DNA from: Strobilurus pachycystidiatus
Taxonomy: Eukaryota; Basidiomycota; Agaricomycetes; Agaricales; Physalacriaceae
NCBI GenBank assembly: GCA_019915135.1
Contig: JAHLMK010000010.1
Coordinates: 1,426,001 to 1,490,000 of the forward strand
DNA length: 64,000 nt
Reading direction: 5' to 3'
Both the position numbers and the translations under genes were made by a program. Shown in pieces: positions 1-12,414 of the stretch (position 1 is the first letter of the stretch; each line of letters starts with the position of its first letter). The notes beneath the pieces were generated by a model. The model searched no databases. It saw only the letters and a list, made by a program, of their open reading frames with translations, and was not told the origin of the DNA.

Positions 1-1197
1 ACGTCAATGACCCATCACTCTGTGTGTTGGACATCGCAGTACACGGCTGCGAGGTGACCATAATTAGCTCCGGGTCAGGCGATGTGAGCACATCATAACT
101 CATGCTGTTGACCTTGCTCTTGTTGACCTTGCTCATGTGTCTAGCAATATCTCGTGTACCTGCAGGCAGGCACGCCCAACTTCAGAGGAACGCGCGCACC
201 AGCTGGAGGGCAATTCTGGATACACGGAGCGGCGCTTGTGACTGCGAGGGTGTGGAGGGACTCCCAGCGCCACAGACGACCTGGTTGGTCATAACTCACC
301 TCCCACCATACTCCGAGGGCTTGAAACCATCTATGATATCATGATGTGCCATTAAACTGTTATCCGAATACTTGTGCCTCTACAAAGAAGACTCGACCCT
401 CTACAATTACAAGCAGAGACATGGAGATCCTACGACCGTCGACGCACAATGGCACACCGTGGCTCACCGTCCCTGGCATAGCAGAACCTACCCCGCGATA
501 TGTACTATGTAGATCTGCCTTCAAGTTCGAGTCTCGACCCTCAGGTGGTCAGCATGTTTGATCAGTCGGTCTTGCAGCCGGAATAAAGAGTGCATCCTGG
601 GAATATTCTTCATCTTGGCACTGAGTGAATGAGTAATTCGAAGAGTGTACGACCGCAGTAGTCCAGTTCCAGCGTGTAATCGAGAGCATCAAGGTCGCCA
701 CGACGAGACTGTGGCAAGTTTCACTGTCCTTCTTACACCAAGGGCCTCACTCTTCCGCCCGTGCCCCACCCATCCTCTGCCGTCGAACGAAGCGAGATAC
801 AGCCGAAGGCGTACTCATGCAGCCATGACGCACGAAGCCACGAAACCACCTTACCACTGCGCAGGCAGGGATGGTAACACGGACGTAGATGTCAGATTCA
901 GATACAACCAAAAAAAAACGAGGGCAAATGTGCAGCGTGGGTGTGATAGTCCTTGATTATGGAAGGCCAAAACTCTTGTCAATCCGTAAGGGGGTCGTGA
1001 TCACATACAGACAATGTGAAATAGAACGGTGAACAAGAGGCGAGTCAGTCTTGTAAGATCGTACCACTTGCCGCGTAGTCTCATACACGGACGGATTTGA
1101 TACTTTTTTCTTCCAGACGCGTAAATCAAACGTCCAGTGTAATCTTCATGACCTCTATTACTCAAGTCAGCATCCGCCTAGACATAGAATGGAGAAT
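1..1197. other. Intergenic, no gene recognised
   Basis: Short open frames here have no recognisable protein pattern. The part from about 775 to 1080 is similar to stretches near 4080-4300 and 5960-6270. All three lie downstream of minus-strand RRM paralogues, so this is the 3' flank of the duplicated unit rather than a gene. Confidence 0.5.
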
Positions 1198-1907
1198 TCA
1201 AAACTTACTATTGGATGGAACCTCGGGCTCAGGATTGGACCTCTCAGCCTTGTCATATTGAGCGTACACCCTTAGACCATTGATATAGAGTCCCTCCCCA
1301 GTGAAGCTTGCGTCCACGATCCTTTCAGCCGTAGCCTCGTCTCTGAAGGTAACGAAGGCGTAGTTGCTTGGATACACGCCTGAAGCATGGACTGTACAAG
1401 AATGATGAGTGTGAGTGACAACACAGCAAGAGGCGTACGCTGCGAAATAGACGCGTTCCCAAAGGCCTTGACCAGCTCTGCCACATCCTCCATGGTGCAA
1501 CCCCTCCGTGTCGGAATATCCGTGATCACGATGTTCGCGCCCTTCTTCTCGTCAGTGGGACGCTCCTTGACGCGATCAGTGGGCGTCCGAGTTGCGACAA
1601 ATGGTTTCGCCTTTATCTCCGGCCACCCAGGCAGTGATAGTGTTCCTGCATCCAAAAGCTTCTGAGCCACCTCCTGCTGCTCAAATTGGGCGATGAATAC
1701 CCCAGGGGCTTCGGGTAGCATCTGAACGAGGTCCACGACGGTACCGTATGCTCCAAGCTTTGTTTTGATGTCAAAGTATTGGGGTTGGCCGCTGATGCGA
1801 AAGAAGATAGAGTTCAAGGGGGATATATACGTGGATGAAAAGCGGGTGGTAGCTGAGAGTGCAGCGAGCACAGGTCGTGCACTGTACCGAGCGAGAAGAC
1901 AGAACAT
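1198..1907 (-). CDS. Predicted mitochondrial protein with two RRM-like domains, copy 1
   Basis: Two exons: 1907-1439, then 1379-1198. The 59-bp intron starts GTACGC and ends CTTCAG; a second in-frame acceptor lies 12 bases upstream. The start at 1907 is chosen because all four paralogues begin M-x-CLLAR. The N-terminus is basic, rich in Ala, Ser and Thr and almost free of acidic residues, as in a mitochondrial presequence. Two RRM-like folds follow: one near residues 35-95 (SIFFRISGQP onward), and one near 120-205 with the RNP1-like YAFVTF and the closing strand GLYINGLRVYAQY. The family would bind RNA in mitochondria, but that is inferred from domain type. The 3' end is uncertain because a GTAAGT just before the stop could start another intron. 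First copy of a four-gene array. Confidence 0.7.
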
Positions 1908-3639
1908 GGCGGTTACAGAGAAACCGCGATCGACATTTGTCAGGGTCCCAGATCAGACTGCTAATGATGCCGGCGGCACTGCGCTCAATCAATCAATCGT
2001 GCACTCCTGGGAACTTGTTCGTCGATTCCACGTCCCCGCGCCCTCCACACCGACTAGCCCCCGGGCAGGTCATCTCAAAATCCAAATGCACTGAGTGTCT
2101 CGTCCCACTCCCAAAAACCACACACAGCGGTGAGGCGCCGAGACTGCGGATGACAGTCCCGACGTCTTGACCGTCGATTCACCAGCCTAGGCGCCCTGTT
2201 CCCGACGTTGGTCTCTGCATGTGATGCTATACATACACAGCTGCCGACGTGGTGTGCGCTCTTGTCCCTAGTTCTAGTCAGAAGAGAGCATGGACCTCGT
2301 TATTTCTCCCTTCTCCCTTGGTACAGGACATGTATTGGCCACGCCAAATGCCTTCCCAGCGCCTGCCTTTTTTTCTTCTTTTCGCTCGAACCTCTGTCCG
2401 ATTAGTTTTTAAGGTTTCGATCAGTCCGCCGGACGAGGCCGAAGTAAGCCGCCATCATTTCGGCCTCACGGCGCTGATCGTCTCTATACAACATATGGTC
2501 CCCTCGACGCAACGCGAAAAGAAAATTACAAGGCATTGTTGGGGCATTGGATATTTCATTACCACACAACAAAACTTAAATCAGCACAAGCGTGCAAGAT
2601 ACCCAATCAATGGTGGATTGGCTTTGGTTGCACTGAATCGGGATGGCTTGCCGTCTCGCCATTTATGACACTGGGCAAAGTTCTACAGCACCAGCGTTTG
2701 CGCGTTGACTGCGAGCTCGGCTTGCTTGGGAGATAAAGTGGTTAAGTTGGAGGTAATACAGTAGTTGTGCCCTTCTGTACTCTAGCGTCCGGCGATCAGT
2801 AATTGGTCCGTGCCGAGTATGAATGAATGAATGAATGAATAAATACACGGCACGGACCCTCCAGGATCGCCGGACGCAGCGTAGAGTACGCTGATTTGTT
2901 TCAACCAACCGTCCTTCGCTCATTCACGAGCGTCTCGCGGCTTGGCGGGGAGTTGCTGACCTCGTCGAAGCAGCTTACCATGAACTATACTCCCGAGTAC
3001 TTGCCTTCATATCTGAAACTGGCGGCTGTGGCACCAGGCGCTGGACTTGAGAGCATCCTCAAAAGGGGGAAGTTTACATACTAGTGAGTACAGTCTCGCC
3101 TATGCTGCCAATGTTTGTGACGCTTTATATTAGCCTAGCGAATTCCTAGCTGCATGCGGTCAATAGAGTGCAATACTAAGAACACAGTCTCTATATGCGA
3201 AGGAATCGTACAACATTGTAATAGTTCCAGCGCCCGGGACTCCAGTGGACTCAATCAGGCATTTATTACACAGAAAAGTTGAGGCTGGCGACGCCGTCGT
3301 CGCTGCTGATGCAGTGCCTCCGCCATCATCTACCTGTATGTAGATGGTTGATTTGGGGTCCTTGATCAATTGAAGGTGTACTACTAGATGCACAAATTCT
3401 TGTCCAATCAATGAATGTACGATCGCAGAAGTTCAGTCTTGGCGTGTAATTAAGGGCAGAGGTGCGTGGTCGCGACGGCAATGCTAATATATTGTTTTAG
3501 CGTACCTCAACAAAGATGGAAGGTCTTGAGTGGGGAGCACGGATTGAATACCTCCCAGTCAGTTGCAGTAGCCCCGCCCACAATCAGGTAGCAAGTTTTC
3601 CTGCCGCCCCTACGTCATCACGCTCTTGCTTTGTTGTCG
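1908..3639. other. Spacer of the RRM array
   Basis: No supportable coding region. The segment around 2893-3080 is similar to 5240-5440, again showing that a unit larger than the gene was duplicated. A foldback element at 2777-2889 is listed separately. Confidence 0.45.
2777..2889. repeat. Small foldback (MITE-like) element
   Basis: About 113 bp that is nearly its own reverse complement. It starts GTACTCTA, carries GCGTCCGGCGATC and GGTCCGTGCCG in the left arm, and has both words inverted in the right arm before ending TAGAGTAC. A GAAT tetranucleotide run forms the loop. The right arm recurs near 5842-5883 with a CAAT-repeat run at its side. No transposase is present, so it would be non-autonomous. 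A transcribed hairpin is the main alternative. Confidence 0.6.
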
Positions 3640-3809
3640 CTCATGCTCATATAGCACATGACCGTCGCGGAAGTCCGTACGACTACGCATCTGCCACCTC
3701 CAGTGACGAAGCCACAGCGGAAAGGATTGTGGACGCGGCGTACAAGCGGGACGGACTATATATCAACGGTAAGAGGGTATACGCTCAGTATGCGCCGCCG
3801 GACCTGTAG
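3640..3809 (+). pseudogene. Inverted fragment of the RRM gene family
   Basis: Only the second half of the second RRM-like domain is present (AYDRRG-like start, DEATAERIVDAAYK, GLYINGKRVYAQYAPP), in the opposite orientation to the four complete copies. An intron 3' end (CATATAG) precedes it as in copy 4, and sequence like the copy 4 last exon follows to about 3880. The first RRM-like domain and the presequence are absent, and the conserved ITF is replaced by ATS. Called a pseudogene fragment left by an inverted duplication. Expression as a short ORF cannot be excluded. Confidence 0.65.
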
Positions 3810-4393
3810 GGTGAACTCACATGTGAGCGTTGACCTTTTCCTCTTCTGCCCGTGGCGAGTACTGAGTCTGGTACAAGCCCAGTGGATACTACTAGTACGG
3901 TGGAAGATTGAAGGACAATTTTTCGGATTAGATTGTCTGGATGAAGTCCGTATTTTGTGTAAGCTGTGCTGGGTACTTGCCTCAAGTCTGTCGGTCGGAT
4001 CGTGACCTGTAATTGTGAGTACAGGAGGGTAGTTCATCAAGGGTCTCACTCTTCCGTCCGCGCTCCTGGCCGCTCCACCCGTCTTCGGCGGTCGAAAGAA
4101 GCGAGATACAGCGAAGGGTGTACTTACGCACCCACGACGCTCGAGGACTGGGTAACACGGACGTTCCATGATTATGGAAGGCCTTAATGCTTGTAAATCT
4201 GTGTTTGCGAGGCTAACGAGGCTGTGACCATATACAGACAACAATCTATGTGAGATAGGACATTGAACAAGAGGTGATTTGTCTTGTGGGAGGTATGAAC
4301 TCATCTCGACCCAGTTCACATACTACAAGTGGGTCATGATACCCTTTTCGTCCAGACGCAATCACAATAGTACTCAAACTTCCAGCGTCATTC

Positions 4394-5158
4394 CTACCCT
4401 GATTTCAGCGTCCGCCACGAGCAGAAGACAAAGGACTCGGAGCTCACGGGTGGATTTACCCTTTTCTGCCTGCCCAGAATTGGATTGCGGACCCTCGTTA
4501 TAAGCGTAGTAAGCGTACACCCTGATACCATTGAGATAGAGTCCCTCCCCCGTGAAGCTTGCCTCGACGATCTTTTCAGCCGTGGCTTCGTCTTTGAGGG
4601 TAATGAAGACGTAATTAGATGGATACCCGCCTGGAGTTTGGGCTGTACAAAGATGATGAGTGTGAGCGCCAACAGAGCAAGAGACGTACGCTGCGAAATG
4701 GACGCGTTCCCGTACGCCTTGACCAGCTCTGCCACATCCTCGATGGTGCAACCCCTCTGCATCGGAAGTCTCCTAATCACCACGCACGCGCTCTTCTTCT
4801 CGTCAGTGGGACGCTCTCGGATGTGGTCATCCGCCAAGTGGTTAGACCTCAAGACTTCGGCCTTCGTCTCCGGCCACCCAGGCAATGATAATGTCCCTGC
4901 CTCCAGAATCGACTTAGCCACCTCCTCTTTCTCGAAATGGGCGACAAAACTTCTAGGCGTCTTGGGGACCAACTGGATGAGGTGTACGACGGTACCGTAT
5001 GCGCCAAGCTTCGTTTTGATATCAGAGTAATTGGGTTGCCCGCTGATGCGAAAGAAGATAGAGTGCGAGGGAGGTGGAGATGTGGATAAGGAGCGGGTGG
5101 TAGCTGATAGCGCAGCGAGCACGGGTCGTGCATGGTACCGAGCGAGAAGACAGAACAT
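4394..5158 (-). CDS. Predicted mitochondrial protein with two RRM-like domains, copy 2
   Basis: Modelled exons are 5158-4690, 4630-4448 and 4398-4394, with introns GTACGT...CTCCAG and GTGAGC...AATCAG; the last exon holds only the stop region. The ATG at 5158 matches the family start MFCLLARY. A longer in-frame upstream ATG at 5260 is not conserved in the paralogues. Domain order is as in copy 1: basic Ser/Ala-rich N-terminus, RRM-like 1 (SIFFRISGQPNYSD), RRM-like 2 (VVIRRLP, then YVFITLKDEATAEKIV and GLYLNGIRVYAYY). The reading frame is intact. It is more like copy 3 than copies 1 or 4 in the linker, suggesting a later duplication of this pair. Confidence 0.7.
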   Translation of the reverse strand: MFCLLARYHARPVLAALSATTRSLSTSPPPSHSIFFRISGQPNYSDIKTKLGAYGTVVHLIQLVPKTPRSFVAHFEKEEVAKSILEAGTLSLPGWPETKAEVLRSNHLADDHIRERPTDEKKSACVVIRRLPMQRGCTIEDVAELVKAYGNASISQRTSLALLALTLIIFVQPKLQAGIHLITSSLPSKTKPRLKRSSRQASRGRDSISMVSGCTLTTLITRVRNPILGRQKRVNPPVSSESFVFCSWRTLKSG

Positions 5159-6363
5159 GGTGGTTAAACGGGAAAACGCGATCGACATTTGTCTGGGGTC
5201 CAGATCACACTGCCGATGATGCCGGCGGCATTCCGCTAATTTGATCCAACCAACTTGCAACCAACCGTCCTTTGCTCATTCACGAGGCTCTCGCGCCGGC
5301 TTGGCGGGTAGTTACTGACGGCGTCGAAGGCAACTTACCATGAACTATACTTCCGAGTACTCGCCTTTATTCTGAGTCTGGCGGCTGTGGCACTAGGCAC
5401 TTGAACTTGGGCGCATCCTCGAAAGGTGAGGACTTTAGATACTAGTGAGTACAATTTCGCTTATGCTCTCTATATGCGAGAAAAATGGACGATACTATGA
5501 ACTGTCGGCGCCCGAAGGTCAGTGGACTTCGTCAGGCATCAATTGCTACCAAATGTGATTGCTGTTGACGCCGTTGTCGCTGCCAATGCAGTGTCTACGC
5601 GGTCCTTTGATTGTATGACCGAGGAATTGCTTTGTTTGGAGGCATAAGTCGAGTGAAGGCGTACTATCAGACGCACAGATACTTATTGGTAAATGAGTGG
5701 ACGATTGCAGCAGCTCAGTCCTGGCGTGTAGTCGAGAGCAGCGAAGATGGAAGGTCGCGAAAACAACACTGACATGTATCTTTAGCGTACATCAAGAAAG
5801 ATGGAAGGTGTTGAATGGAGAGCAATCAATCAATCAATCAATAAATACACGGCACGGACCCTGCAGGATCGCCGGACGCAGCATGGATTGATTACCTCCC
5901 ACTTTGTTGAAAAGAACCATCGGGTAACAAATTTCCCTGCTCCTATGACTGACTCTGCCGCTCGTTCCCTGCCAATCATCTGCTGTCGAACAAAACGGAA
6001 CAAAGCCACGAGTGTACTCACGCAGCCACAACGCTCGAGACTACCGCTGGGCAGGTAAGGCTGACAACACTAGAGGTCAGATTGAAATACAAAAAGAGGG
6101 CAGATGTGCTGCTGCAGCGTGAATATGCGAATTCCATAATCATAGAAGGGCTCAAAAGCTTGTCAAGTCGTTGTTGCGAAGCTAGCGAGGTCGTGACCGC
6201 AAAAATACAATCTACGTGAGATAGACCGGTGAGAGCTTGGGATGAGTCAGTCTTGTATGAGGTATTGACTCGGCTCAACCCAGCTCACATAAGTACTACA
6301 GATGGGTCATGATACCCTTTTCGTCCAGACGCAGTCACAATAATCAAACTCTCAGCGTATCTC
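5159..6363. other. Spacer of the RRM array
   Basis: No gene recognised. It holds a half copy of the foldback element (about 5826-5885, CAAT run plus right arm) and a block from about 5960 that resembles the 3' flanks of copies 1 and 2. Confidence 0.45.
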
Positions 6364-7134
6364 CTATGCTAAATTCAGCGTCCGCCACAAGAAGGAGACA
6401 AAGAACTCAAAGCTCACGCGTGGATACACCCTTCAGGATCCGGAACCGCCCAGGATCGAAATTCAGACCATCGTTATGAGTGTAGTCAGCGTACACCCTT
6501 ACGCCATTGAGAGAGAGTCCCTCCCCCGTGTAGCTTGCCTCGACAATCTTTTCAGCCGTGGCTTCGTCTTTGAAGGTAATGAAGACGTAGTTGGAAGGAG
6601 ACCCGTGATGGTTACGGGCTGAACAAAGATGATGAGTGTGAGCACCAACAAAGCAAGAAACGTACGCTGCGAAATGGACGCGTTCCCGTACGCCTTGATC
6701 AGCTCTGCCACATTCTCAACAGTGCAACCCCTCTGCATCGGGAGTCTCCTGATCACCACGCACGCGCTCTTCTTCTCGTCAGTGGGACGCTCTCGGATGT
6801 GGTCATCCGCCAAGTGGTTGGACCTCAAGACTTCGGCCTTCGTGTCCCGCCACCCAGGCAGTGTTATTATGCCTTCCTCCAAAACCCACTGGGCTACCTC
6901 CTCTTTCTCGAAGTGGACGATGAAATTCCCAGGTGTTCTGGGGACCAGTTGGATGAGGTCTAGGACGGTTCCGTATGCGCCAAGCTTCGTTTTGATCTCA
7001 GAGTATTTGGGTCGGCCGCCGAGGCGAAAGAAGATGGAGTGCGAGGGAGGTGGAGACGTGGATAATAAGCGAGTGGGAGTTGAAAGTGCAGCGAGCACGG
7101 GTCGCGCGCGGTACCGAGCGAGAAGACAGAGCAT
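6364..7134 (-). CDS. Predicted mitochondrial protein with two RRM-like domains, copy 3
   Basis: Start MLCLLARY at 7134. The first intron begins GTACGT inside the codon after ISQ and probably ends GTTCAG. A second intron (GTGAGC...TTTAG) near the end leaves a tiny last exon with the stop at 6364-6366. Both RRM-like domains are present (SIFFRLGGRPKYSE; VVIRRLPMQRG; YVFITFKDEATAEKIVEAS). The final strand reads GLSLNGVRVYADY, with Ser where the paralogues have Tyr. An insertion before the RNP1-like strand (RNHHGSPS) sets it apart. Frame open, so probably a functional paralogue. Confidence 0.65.
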
Positions 7135-7705
7135 GGTGGTTACAGGCAAACCGCGATCGACATTTATCAGGGGTTGAAGTCCACTCGGATCAGACTGCCG
7201 ATGATACCGGCAGTTGCCTACCGCGTTGAAGACGACCTACCGTCAGCTTTTCTTGCAAGTACACGCCGTCGTGTGTGAGACTGGAGAATCAGGCGCTTTG
7301 GAGATGAGGGCGTCCTCGAAACTTGGGAAGATTACATGGTGAATTAGTGTTGCTTATAGCAATCCCAGTTGTACATATTCAGCGTGCAACATCAAGAACT
7401 CAGTCTCAAACAAGCAGTCGCCTTCTCAATACTTTGGCGGGCCCGTACTTGACCTCAAGCAGAATACCTACGCGCTACGTCACCATTATACCACTTGCGA
7501 TCCCACGACGAGCATGCGTGCCTCTGCGCTCCGTTCAGTTTACAAGTACACTACTATACTCACATTTACAAGTCACAATTCGAGGGACAGACTTGGAGCA
7601 AGTGCCCAACACATCCAACGCAATATGCAGAATATGAACGTCCCTCAGACAACCCGTTCATGTGTAGTTCAAGCCTCCACTGTATCCACCGGGCCTGTAC
7701 TAGAC

Positions 7706-8438
7706 TCAGTACTCGCCACAAACTAAAGATAAAGAACTCGAAGCTCACGTTTGAATTCACCTTCCGGGACCGGCGCATACTGAGCGTATATCCTCTTACC
7801 ATTGATGTACAGTCCGTCCCCCGTAAAGCTCGCGTCCACCATTCTTCCAGCCGCGGCCTCGTCACTGAAGGTAATAGATGCGTAGTCGTACGGATATCCG
7901 CGACGGTCATATGCTATGATGGTCATGAGCGTAAGGATGAGCAAGAGAACCGAGACGACATACAGTGCTCAACAGACGCGTTCCCGAACTTTTTAGCCAG
8001 CTCTGCCACGTCCTCGACAGTGCACCCCCTCCGTATCGGAAGATTCTTGATCACCACGCTCGCGCTTTTCTTCTCCTCACTGCGCTTTTTGATGCGAGGC
8101 TCAGACCGTTGTTTCCTGGGGACCGTGACTGGCCGCGCCCTCGTCTCCGGCCATCCAGGTAGAGACAATGACTCTGCGTGCAGAAGCTTTTGCGCGACGT
8201 CCTCTTCCGCGAATTGGACGAGGAATTCCCCTGGGTGGAAGGGGAGCATCTGGATGAGATCTACGACGGTACCGTATGCGCCGAGCTTGGCTTTGATATC
8301 GGCGTAGCGGGGCGAGCCGTAGTGGATGCAGAAGAAGATAGAGTGCGAGGGCTTGAAATATGTGGATAACGAACGGCTTTTAAATGAGAGTGCAGCGAAC
8401 AGAGGTCGCGCGCGGGACCGGGCGAGGAGACAGATCAT
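7706..8438 (-). CDS. Predicted mitochondrial protein with two RRM-like domains, copy 4
   Basis: Start MICLLARS at 8438. The first intron (GTATGTCG...CATAG) splits a Ser codon and joins GNASVEH to YDRRGYPYDYAS. A second intron (GTGAGCTT...TTTAG) joins EFK to a short last exon ending at 7706. RRM-like 1 is SIFFCIHYGSPRYAD onward; RRM-like 2 has IKNLPIRRGCTVEDV, then YASITFSDEAAAGRMV and GLYINGKRIYAQY. It is the most divergent of the four, with a Lys/Arg-rich linker between domains, and may be nearest the founder. The inverted fragment at 3640 resembles this copy (DRRGxPYDYAS, YAQYAP). Confidence 0.7.
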
Positions 8439-11400
8439 GGTGGTTGGACAGGGAACGCGATCGACAATTGTCAGGGTTGTTCCAGACCGCCGACGAAGCC
8501 GACGGATAAAAGCGTCCTTCTGGCGTCCTTCGAAGTTCGCTCAACCTATTACTTTCCAGTGCAGTCCTGAGTCTTCATAGCGTGCCCGGCAATTAATTGT
8601 CTCGCTTAAGGCGCACTGTCCCGTCAACCCCATTGCATTGACTTGACGGTCATTGATACAATAATTACATGCTTAGCATACAAGTAGTGCTATACGAATA
8701 CTGCAACCGGCACACGAGATTGGCAGCAATTGAATCGTATATTGCATGTAAAGAGTACATGATACACTACACACAGCGACTTACCATCCACATCCTGGGT
8801 GTCGTTCATCTAGAAAAGACTTCGTCAGCATTCATTCAATCTTGAGAAGCCAAAGCGAAAGGAGGAGAAAGATCAGACACGATATATGTGTCCTTCATGT
8901 AGGGTCGGACATATGCTTGTATATTATAGAACATCATATCGAGGAGGGAGGCGATGGAGGCTTACCTCGTTGAGTTCCGTGAACCCGAAGACACACTGGA
9001 GTCATGTTATCAGTAACAGTGGACGAGAGGGAGGAAGGGTAGGAAGTGGAGGTCAGAGGGTGGTGTGTGTAGCATGTGCGCCCATGGTTTGAGACGTCGC
9101 GCGCTAACAGCTTCATCTAGCCGGGGGAGGAAGAGCAGGGAGGGCGATACTCACCCGATCGAGGGACATGTGATGGAGTAGGTAGAGGAGGTGAGTGTGG
9201 AGGGAGGGAGAAGGACGAGGGCGTCAGAGACGTAGGCGAGGAGATGAGGAGGAAGGAGGCAGTGTAGGTGAGAGACTGGGTGGAGAGAAAGAGAGGGAAG
9301 CGTCATCCTGGGATGCCGCTAGGTGGTCATCGGGCAGCGTGTCGTTCTCGTCGTCGGGTGAGACGCGTCATCCACAAAAAAACCAATGGCTCATAAGCGT
9401 CTACGCATCCTATAGAGTAGATGTCGTCAGCAAAAGGCGCAAAAAAGAACAAGAGCCAGAAAAAGGAAAGGAAGGATCAGTTGGTGATGCATGTTCGAGT
9501 ACGGCCCATGGATGTGGTCGCCTTCTCGGTTGGATAGGTATCATCAGGGAGAGAGGCACAGAACGCAGACTCACCCAGCGCTGGAGCTCATTGGGGCGCG
9601 AAAGAGGAGGAAATGCAGCGCAAAAAGAAAGGAATGCACGACGCGAAAAAATGAAGACGGAAGGAAAGGCCGTGCGAAAAGTTTGCTTAACGCTCCAAAT
9701 TCAAGCGCCGATTCGGAGTCTGAACTAGCAGATATATAGGGAGGAATTTTTCACTGGGTCTTTCTGTCAGTCGCGGCGGCGTTCCCTTTTCTTACACGTT
9801 TCCTTCCCGCTCTCTTTCCCCCCCTCCCAGGTAAGCTCGCGCCCCCATTCCCTCGCCTGATGATTCCAATCAGTTCTGCTTCCGAATGAGAGCAATCAAC
9901 CTCTTGTGGACTACTGAATCTTACCAAAATATTTTCCTGACCTTTTCCATTTCACCCTTCCCGTTGTTTTCGTGCTCTTTGCTCATTGCCTCCCCTTTTC
10001 AGCGCGAAGGACTAACACGAGGACATTGACTGACACGAAGACATCCGCTCGACCGACCCGACCCATTCGGTAAGCCCCCACCTCCATCCACCCCCACCCA
10101 TCCCTCCACAACACGACGAAAACCAAGTTCATCCATTCGTTGATCCCGCCGCCGACGCCTACCTCCTGCTTGCTTTGGCGGGCACCGTGCCGTATGATCA
10201 TCATGTCATGTGGTGCTCTGCGATACGGCGGAGGCATGCGCCCTGGTGTCGTTTTGGCGCCAGGGTGCTGGCGGATGCGGCCGTGGGCTGAAAACAACGG
10301 CTTCTCTGATTCCCTCCTCCTCATGCTTTTTTGCTCGTCCTGTCGAACTTCGTGCTTATGCCTTTTAGGTTGTTGTCTTGCGCCGGGCAAGTATGGTGGT
10401 ATACTATCGTTGGTCTTGTAGTGTACATTTTGTCAATGAAAAACCGTACATATCTGCCTCCGCACCGAGATCGAATTCTAGCGCGACTCCCCAACGCTCA
10501 GCGCGCGTCACTGCCGCCATGAACGAATTGAGTGCACCGTCGGCTGAAGCTGGCGGCCGAAGCCCCGGCGCCGATCAAACATCCCGAAAAATGATCGGCC
10601 AGCCGCCAGATATCTTGCCTCGTTTCCGTCGTCAAGTCTCTCTTCCGCCTACCTTGATACAACTCGATGACAGACCAGATGGACATTGGGGCAAACAGGC
10701 AAGGCCCAGGATCTGCGAGTCTTGATTGATTGACGAGCGTGCTCACACAATGTTCTCGCTATTTGAATTAAGTTCTTCCATGCACAGCGGAGCAATCCAC
10801 TTCCCCGCCAATTACAGAAGAAGGAAGTATACGACAGTCAGCCAGTCCGAGACACATTCTCTCATTCACTGTCGACAACAGATGGGCCCTCTAGGCACGG
10901 TGCTCCAAATATACCACGAGCCGGTTCAGGTGAGTCCATGTAACAGTCATTTGTAGTATGTGCGCGTTTTTGTAGTTTGAAGGGCAAGATCAGGGTGACT
11001 GGACAAGGAGTGCAGACCACGAGAGGCATATAAAAATTCCCTGATAGCCCCAATCACAGAGGCTGGGATGGCAAGACCGCTGACCGCAAGCTCCAGAAGT
11101 TCGATGTCCATAGATAGCACGAAACAGACATACCGAAGTCCAGATCCGGCGCAAACCTTGACATCAAGACGTTGTCAAGACGCTTCGAAAAGTGTTCGTG
11201 CAGAACATCATCAGTCCTTAGAGAACGCGGATACCTCTTTACCCTGTTGTGATCGTCGTTTGCGGGTCATCCCCGGCCTCGGTCAGGCTTGCGTTCCTCT
11301 CATCATGTGCGTATATACCTGGGCGGCGTACGACAAGTCCTGGCGCGAGCGAGTGTCAAATTAGGGAGTAAGAGAAAACAACAAAACGTGATATTGTAAA

Positions 11401-11642
11401 ATTAAGGGCGAGTTTTTGGTTCTCTGAACGTAGTATATACTGAGCAATGAATCTCTATTGAGGAACCTGCGTCATTGAGCACGCCGGCGGCGCCAGCGAA
11501 CGGCGGTCGCGACCAATGAAATGTTAACAGTTCCCACGTCCTCTGTGACATCCCATTCAGTACTACAACCAACCGCTAAAGCCCAAGTGGACGCACCTGT
11601 TCTACCTTCCTCTTCCCTGTGATCATGACTTTGCCTGTCCTT
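8439..11642. other. Long intergenic stretch without a supportable gene
   Basis: I see no gene here. About 9120-9700 is purine-rich on this strand, and 9760-10010 is pyrimidine-rich with CT tracts. Such asymmetry is common in fungal promoters and 5' leaders. Open frames in the purine-rich part are low complexity (Arg, Glu, Gly) and are composition artefacts. Confidence 0.4.
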
Positions 11643-12414
11643 TTACCCAGGTAGCCGTATCCTGCCCTTCCGATAGTCGTCTTCCGCCTGCTTGTTCAGA
11701 CGCGTGCATTCATCCTCATATTCCTCCAACCACTGACGGTACCGGGACTCATTGTAGTCTCTCCTCTCCAAGAATTTGGACCTCGTAAGGACGCGATGGT
11801 ATTGTCTCAGCTCGACGACCTCGTGTGTTAAGCCGGGCTGTACTGTGTTGTTGATTTCGACATGAACAGCCTTGGGCTTCGCTGCACAACAGCCTGGGGC
11901 TTCATTGGCATAGTCCATAGCGATATCTCTGAGATGCGACAGAGCAACTGACAGGCTTCCATCGCGCTCCTGGAAGGCGTTGGGGTGCAATGGCAAGTCT
12001 ATAGTTGTCCCAGGGGTCAGATCCGTTGTTGTCTCGAAGTATCTTGGTTGTCGCACATTATTCATCATCTGTTTGTACCGTGGCTCCCAAATATCTGCCA
12101 CTTCTTGTCGTGTTCTTTTGTGAAATCTTCATCAACAAAGTCTCGAAGTATCGGGGTTATACTTACAGATATAGGATTTCCGGAAGCTTTTTCGCCAGAA
12201 ACGTCATGCCTCCTGGACAGTGATCTGGATTCATGATGCAAGGTGTGGCGGTGTCTGCAAATCGAATGAGGTAGGTAGGGCCAAGGTGCTTTATCTTCCA
12301 ATGCAGAGTGTCATGTGTCCATTGCACATAAGCCCGCTCCCACTCTAACCGACGCTGATATGAAGCTGAGACAATTGCCTTCCTCTTTTGCTTTGGTATC
12401 TCGTTGTGCTCCAT
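11643..12414 (-). CDS. Unknown protein, two exons
   Basis: Exons 12414-12167 and 12114-11643 join in phase across a 52-bp intron (GTAAGT...AAAAG) and give 239 residues. The start is the first ATG in the open frame (MEHNEIPKQKRK). The frame is open further upstream to about 12600, so extra 5' coding sequence is possible. The product is charged, with YQRRLEWERAYVQW near the N-terminus, WEPRYKQMM in the middle and an acidic-basic C-terminus (RQWLEEYEDECTRL). No signal peptide or membrane segment. I do not recognise the family. The Gypsy LTR begins only 244 bp upstream of this start, so its promoter region may have been changed by the insertion. Confidence 0.5.

Noticed and set aside
2777..2889. 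tRNA gene
   Set aside because: The palindrome lacks tRNA box A and B and a cloverleaf; it is a simple foldback.
9195..9739. Open frames of 177 and 82 codons
   Set aside because: Both come from a purine-rich tract; the products are Arg/Glu/Gly low complexity with no splice signals or domain.
9983..10390. Minus-strand 135-codon frame
   Set aside because: Low-complexity composition, no domain, and the opposite strand has equally long frames; judged chance.
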